DNA of 64,000 nucleotides from Plectrocnemia conspersa (lineage: Eukaryota > Arthropoda > Insecta > Trichoptera > Polycentropodidae): the NCBI GenBank assembly GCA_009617715.1, contig VTFK01000154.1, positions 62,001 through 126,000 of the forward strand. The letters run 5' to 3'. Made by a program: the position numbers and the translations under genes. The notes beneath the pieces were generated by a model that searched no databases, was not told where the DNA came from, and was given only the letters and a program-made list of their open reading frames with translations. Numbering within the stretch: the stretch's first letter is position 1; each line of letters opens with the position of its first letter. Below, piece by piece: positions 60,844 through 64,000 of the stretch.

Positions 60844-63800
60844 CTGGAATGAAACACGATATTATTTTAGCGGTCGCGGATAAATTACAAGGGTCAAGGG
60901 AAAGGTCAGAGCTATCAACGGAAGATACGATTCACCGACGTGCCTCAAAATGGATTTTAATGACTTTATAATGTATGTGATACTCGTAAATAGAAGATCT
61001 TCCTAATTGGCAACTTTATATAAAGGATAAATTGACGTAATATTATTTGGTTTTTAATTAATATAAATAAAGTTATATTAGAATATTCTATATGTATCTG
61101 GTTCTTCACTCTCTCTCCTACTCCTTTTATCAGTTCATATACACACAATATATTATTTTTTAATGACAAAAATGGTGGAGTTGTTAATAATAATTTGGCA
61201 GTGCTACCTCGAGTTGTCTTATTTTATTGAGATACTTTTTTAGAATAACTTGATATTTTTAAGATACTAGAAAGATTTTCAAAATCATATTTATGGGAAT
61301 GGTGTGAGCAGTGAAAAATCAAACGTGGAATTAGTCAATCCTATTTTAGGATCATATATTTATATTTTATATAATGATTACAAATATCAGAATTGCAATC
61401 ATTTTTATATGAAAAAAGCAAAACTACATGTGAATATATCGTTATATGAAAATATACAAACTTGATCATGACAAAACATATATTATTGTTTTAAAAAAAA
61501 ATATATAAGAGAAACATCGGTATATATAAGTTCAAAATGCAACATGTTCTATTACTTAAAGGATAATTAGCAACAGATGTTATATGTATATATATTAACA
61601 CTTAAATATCAAATTAAAGGGCAATTCGATGGTTGCAACATTAATTGTGTTCCTAATATCTAATCAATATATACATATTACCTGCAAGTATTTTATTTTA
61701 TAAAGTACATACTTATGTTTCCTCTAAGTAAATATATTGAATTTAGTCATTTTTTATAAAAAATGATTGCAAAGAACAAAATTTAATAAAACTCCTTAAC
61801 GTAGATATGATATTTTGACACACTCGGAATGAAACGAATGAAATGTTTTTTTGACACGATTTGGACTTTGATAATTTTAATTATGTATGCAATTGTATAC
61901 TATTTTTATGATTTTTACCCACTTGTATAATATTTATTTACGACGCTTTATCAATATTGGCATATATGACGTTAATATGAAAAATTCATATCCTCATGGC
62001 AACGTCTTTCGACGATTATATTACGTATAAAAATACAATGTATAAAGCTTTTACTATTTTTAAATATTTTTCTAATGATATGATAATTTTTATGAATTAC
62101 AAATGAAAAAACTCACTTTTCGGTCACGGATTCCGGCGACGGAACTCAAAATTTGAAGATTTCATTACGAAGATTGTTTTATGATTGTTTGTATAGGTTA
62201 ATCATTTTATACTTCTAATCCTTTCACGAACTAGTATATATTTAATTTTCATAGTTAATTACATACCTAGTTAATTTGCAATCCGAACAATTATATTCAG
62301 TCAAGTCGAACAATGCACATGAAAAAATAATAACAATTGTTGCCACGTTGCTATCGGACATCGTGTTTTATATTTAAATTATATTTAAATACTTATTTTT
62401 CATTGGTCGACAGTCAGAGCCTCCAATCAAAAACAAAAGAATACATCACTACAGGCTCGATATATTTAATTTTATTAATTATAATTAAATATATTTCCTT
62501 TGTTTACTTTAAGCTTTTAATTTTAAAGCGAGCGCGTTTAATTAAAATGGTTGACCGCTACTGTAGTATCTACTTTTTGCTTTGAAAACAGTAAGTCAAT
62601 GACAATTTTCACATTCTCCTGGCATGTAATGCAATGCAGGATTTTATTTTATTTTATAAATATTTAGATATTTATTCTGGAATTAACTTTTTACTATGTA
62701 AATATTGAATATTGAAAAAAATTATTATAAAATAAAAAAATAATCTTGTTGGGCTCGCTTTTAATCTACACCCTTCATTTTGTGGTTTCTATGGTTTATA
62801 TTTATTATTTTCCTATAATAATTTTTGTTTTTAATTTTATTACCTACATTCAATATAAGGATCTAGAAAAAAACTATAGCTATACTACCAAACTAACCAA
62901 TAGTATTTTAACCTGTAGCGAAAGCTCGCTTTAACAAAGCTCGCGCCGCAAGCCCGCCAGGAACGTCACATGTGCTGTTCGAAACAGGAAACACAGAGGA
63001 CGCGAATATAACGCAATAATTCCAAATGTGCTTTTCGGTAAGCATACGCATATATACACATACACATATAACATTTACCGATTATCCGTCGCATATCTCG
63101 TGAGCTTTGATGCGCCGCACGTGGGTGTTTCATGGCGCGTGCAAAATTGCATCGAGTGCTTGCACTGCACTCGACTTGGTAATCACCTGCGAAAGTGTCA
63201 AATCAGGAAACATTTTTTTGCTTGCTCGAGGTCGTGTCTGTATATGAATATCGTTCTGAGTGTAAAAAAGCCCCTGGGCCATTTGCATAAGAGCGGTGAG
63301 AGCCGACACCCGGGATTATTAAGCAAGATGCGCCAGATTTGTGCAAGAGGAATTAGTGAAGAATTATGATGATACAGTGTTAGGATTAGGCGATGGCTAT
63401 GATGATTTTTCTAATTGCCTATTTGAAATTTTTATTGGCCAATTATTGAAATTTATTGCGATGGTTATTGTCCAAATAAATTGAAAATAAGTTGTTTAAA
63501 ATGTGAAATAAATTTTAAATTGTACTTCTAAAATTAGCCTAGTAAAAAATATACACAATTCCTTTTTTAAGTACAAAGAAAATCGATTAATAAAATATTT
63601 ATCATTACTCTTTATGAGTTCGTATTAATTGGTTCAAATACAAATATTAAAATTTCTCTTTTAATATTTCTTTCTTTGTGTGAACTGATGTGGCTATCAT
63701 CTATAATAGTTTAATTTTATATTTTTTTTTAAATATAACATCCATAAATATATTGGTTAGGATGATATAAACAATGAATTAAATAAAATAAAAGTCCAGA

Positions 63801-64000
63801 ATGTGTATTATTTTTATATACTTTTAATACACATAATATGTATTTTGTATTTGTTATATTATTATTTTACACAAAAAAAAAAACATAAAAACATGGTCCA
63901 AAAATAAAACTTTACATAAGGCACATGAAAAGCTAGTTATATTACAGTCTATATAAGACATTATAGTTTCTTGATGTTTTTTATTTCTCGAGAAATGAGA
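60844..64000. other. AT-rich sequence with island at 62930-63370
   Basis: This would be upstream intron or promoter of the minus-strand gene. The right-hand island is open on the plus strand (63028-63369, 113 codons) but has no recognisable domain and no splice support. I see no promoter motif I trust. Confidence 0.35.

Noticed and set aside
63028..63369. 113-codon plus-strand frame with several cysteines
   Set aside because: The cysteine spacing matches no zinc finger I recognise. The start is in an ACATATAC repeat and there is no splice support.
1..64000. tRNA, rRNA, CRISPR, bacterial operons
   Set aside because: No B-box-like GGTTCGAATCC, no rRNA core and no spaced repeats were seen. The composition and splice signals are eukaryotic.

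Overview
The window looks like a gene-poor stretch of an insect nuclear genome; this is an inference. It is strongly AT-rich, full of poly-A/T runs and TATA-type microsatellites, and carries insect-type DNA transposon relics: piggyBac, mariner (two) and hAT (two). There are no operons, Shine-Dalgarno sites, rRNA or CRISPR arrays, and I found no tRNA. I cannot resolve the insect order from sequence alone. Most long open frames here are too degenerate to call genes.

The best-supported host-gene signal is on the minus strand. A 146-nt exon (60698-60843) and a 76-nt exon (21826-21901) both have good 3' and 5' splice signals, and their codon phases fit together exactly. If they belong to one transcript, the intron between them is about 38.8 kb and fills much of the window. 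Scattered GC-richer islands of 200-800 bp in an AT-rich background would then be candidate intronic regulatory elements. The product is not recognised. Weaker minus-strand exon candidates are a signal-peptide-like start (45310-45525), two possible terminal exons (35148-35296 and 33711-33844), a short first exon (7440-7483) and a two-exon frame with one in-frame TGA (26852-27256).

Mobile DNA, left to right: a decayed piggyBac transposase (7569-8700); an LTR-like tract ending in a primer-binding-site motif (about 9300-9624); an inverted repeat pair (22506-23358); a possible MITE (23452-23767); a well-delimited 848-bp non-autonomous hAT element with a perfect 8-bp target duplication (27289-28136); a mariner relic (32745-32945); a second mariner relic (38800-38952); an LTR-like or promoter-like tract (43099-43375); a 964-bp hAT relic with a BED-type zinc finger remnant (51553-52516); and a TIR element built of degenerate repeats (59257-59628). 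A GC-rich fold-back family occurs three times (28537, 37044, 60415).

The most unusual structures are two adjacent near-perfect palindromes at 52508-52540 and 52548-52586. Each has a 1-nt spacer between TCTAGA half-sites, and they abut the end of the hAT relic. A related TCTAGA-rich palindrome lies at 49263-49299. I read them as possible scars of hAT hairpin-type excision and repair, which is an inference.
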